DNA from: Bacteroidota bacterium | GTDB taxonomy: Bacteria; Bacteroidota; Bacteroidia; Chitinophagales; Saprospiraceae | NCBI GenBank assembly: GCA_024642705.1 | Contig: JAHEAQ010000002.1 | Coordinates: 151,124-215,123, forward strand | Direction of reading: 5' to 3' | DNA: 64,000 nucleotides | Shown here: piece after piece, positions 63,544 through 64,000 of the stretch | Position numbering within the stretch: the stretch's first letter is position 1 | Layout of the letters: each line of letters begins with the position of its first letter | Translations under genes and position numbers: made by a program | Notes under the pieces: model-generated | Database searches by the model: none | The model's input: the letters and a program-made list of their open reading frames with translations, nothing else | Told to the model about the DNA's origin: nothing

Positions 63544-64000
63544 TTATAGTCTATGGATAGTTTCCATTAACTCTTTTCCTTCATTATTAATGGATTCCAT
63601 TTTTTCAATTCCTAAAATTTTCTTTAATTTAAAAAAATTATAAATATTTTTAATATAATCATAACCTTTTAAGCCCAGCAGTCCGATGAATGGTACTAAA
63701 AACAACGAAAATGCCATTGTGCCTTTGAAAATAAGAAGTACAATAAATACCAAAAGAAAAATTAATATGTATGCACCCATAGATGCACCAACCAAAACGG
63801 ATCCCCAAAATTCATTTTGAGATACGTATTTATCTCTTATTTTTTTGCCTATTAAAGCTGGAATAATATTTATCACAAGAGCGAATACAGTTGGTATGAA
63901 AATTAAAAGTCCTATAATTATTTTAACAAATCCAGGTTTTGAAAAGGAGAATTCGTCCATGGATATTTTTTTTTCACTTAGTTTATCTTTTATATTTCTA
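63544..64000 (-). CDS. C-terminal part of a membrane protein, possibly a PlsC-type acyltransferase tail; cut by window edge
   Basis: An ATG at 63960 could start a 138-residue protein, but the same frame stays open upstream to base 64000 (reading ...IKDKLSEKKIS before that Met), so the gene probably begins outside the window. Three hydrophobic helices (about 11-33, 52-75 and 77-95 from the Met) surround IPALIGKKIRDKYVSQNEFWGSVLVG. The basic-loop pattern 'P-x-x-I-x-x-K-I-x-D-x-x-x-x-x-E-F-x-x-S' is what I recall from the C-terminal membrane region of Bacteroidota lysophospholipid acyltransferases. This assignment is tentative. Confidence 0.6.
   Translation of the reverse strand, partial: RNIKDKLSEKKISMDEFSFSKPGFVKIIIGLLIFIPTVFALVINIIPALIGKKIRDKYVSQNEFWGSVLVGASMGAYILIFLLVFIVLLIFKGTMAFSLFLVPFIGLLGLKGYDYIKNIYNFFKLKKILGIEKMESINNEGKELMETIHRL

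Noticed and set aside
1-64000. Search for tRNA, rRNA, CRISPR array, insertion sequence or prophage genes
   Set aside because: No T-loop-like GGTTCGAATCC signature, regularly spaced repeats, transposase or phage structural genes were recognised on either strand.

Overview
The window is a chromosomal segment of a low-GC (by eye about one third G+C) member of the Bacteroidota. Four things point there: many upstream regions carry the phylum's TAnnTTTG minus-7 promoter box; two secreted proteins end in a type IX secretion (T9SS) C-terminal domain; the primary sigma factor is short and lacks region 1.1; and LptD, YfhO and the ArsS type have their Bacteroidota forms. The order within the phylum (Saprospirales/Chitinophagales-like) is a guess. 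I found no rRNA, tRNA, insertion sequence, prophage or CRISPR array. Both window ends cut a gene.

Layout. 1-0.8 kb: a truncated MORN/YwqK-like lipoprotein and a 54-codon orphan ORF resembling the front of HigA-type antitoxins. 0.9-4.7 kb: an ABC exporter, a small exported protein and MurB. 4.85-10.4 kb: a complete RND efflux operon (adaptor, pump, TolC-type channel). 10.5-12.1 kb: adenine deaminase. 12.6-17.5 kb: an envelope block with an MCE/MlaD protein and a secreted amidase facing LptD. 17.5-20.8 kb: a DUF6438-type protein, an OmpA-type lipoprotein and an arsenosugar pair (ArsS plus a peroxidase-like partner). 20.9-23.9 kb: a degenerate pyrophosphatase-like lipoprotein, a GNAT/FemAB-like acyltransferase, and an ECF sigma factor with a putative anti-sigma. 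24-32.6 kb: LysA, ValS, a NUDIX hydrolase, a PA-domain T9SS protein and LepA. 32.6-37.2 kb: small membrane proteins (YdjM-like, MscS, TspO-like), an NTF2-like protein and a secreted subtilase.

37.3-46 kb holds a dispersed alpha-glucan set. A lipoprotein GH13, a GH65 maltose-phosphorylase-type enzyme and beta-phosphoglucomutase form one operon. A second, apparently cytoplasmic GH13, a PHP phosphoesterase and a Tat-type TIM-barrel isomerase lie nearby. Together they would take starch or maltodextrin to glucose and glucose-6-phosphate. No SusC/SusD pair or sugar transporter is visible here. 46-48.5 kb pairs a conserved Bacteroidota protein with nucleoside-phosphorylase-like motifs and an AlkD-type DNA-repair protein. 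48.6-53.5 kb carries a CtpA protease, an Lrp regulator, the primary sigma factor, a START-like protein and a crotonase. 53.6-61.1 kb is a surface-polysaccharide block (methyltransferase, two glycosyltransferases, flippase, YfhO-type protein). The rest holds a Tat-signal class-V aminotransferase, a GNAT, and the tail of a membrane protein running off the edge.

The most interesting items are: the pyrophosphatase-like lipoprotein that has lost its metal-binding aspartates; the phosphorylase-like C-terminal half of the 561-residue protein; a nested ~195-bp palindrome next to the GNAT gene; three genes whose start codon lies exactly 4 nt after a perfect minus-7 box, suggesting leaderless mRNAs; and a palindrome at the presumed crotonase start site. 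No wholly new multigene system could be demonstrated from sequence alone.
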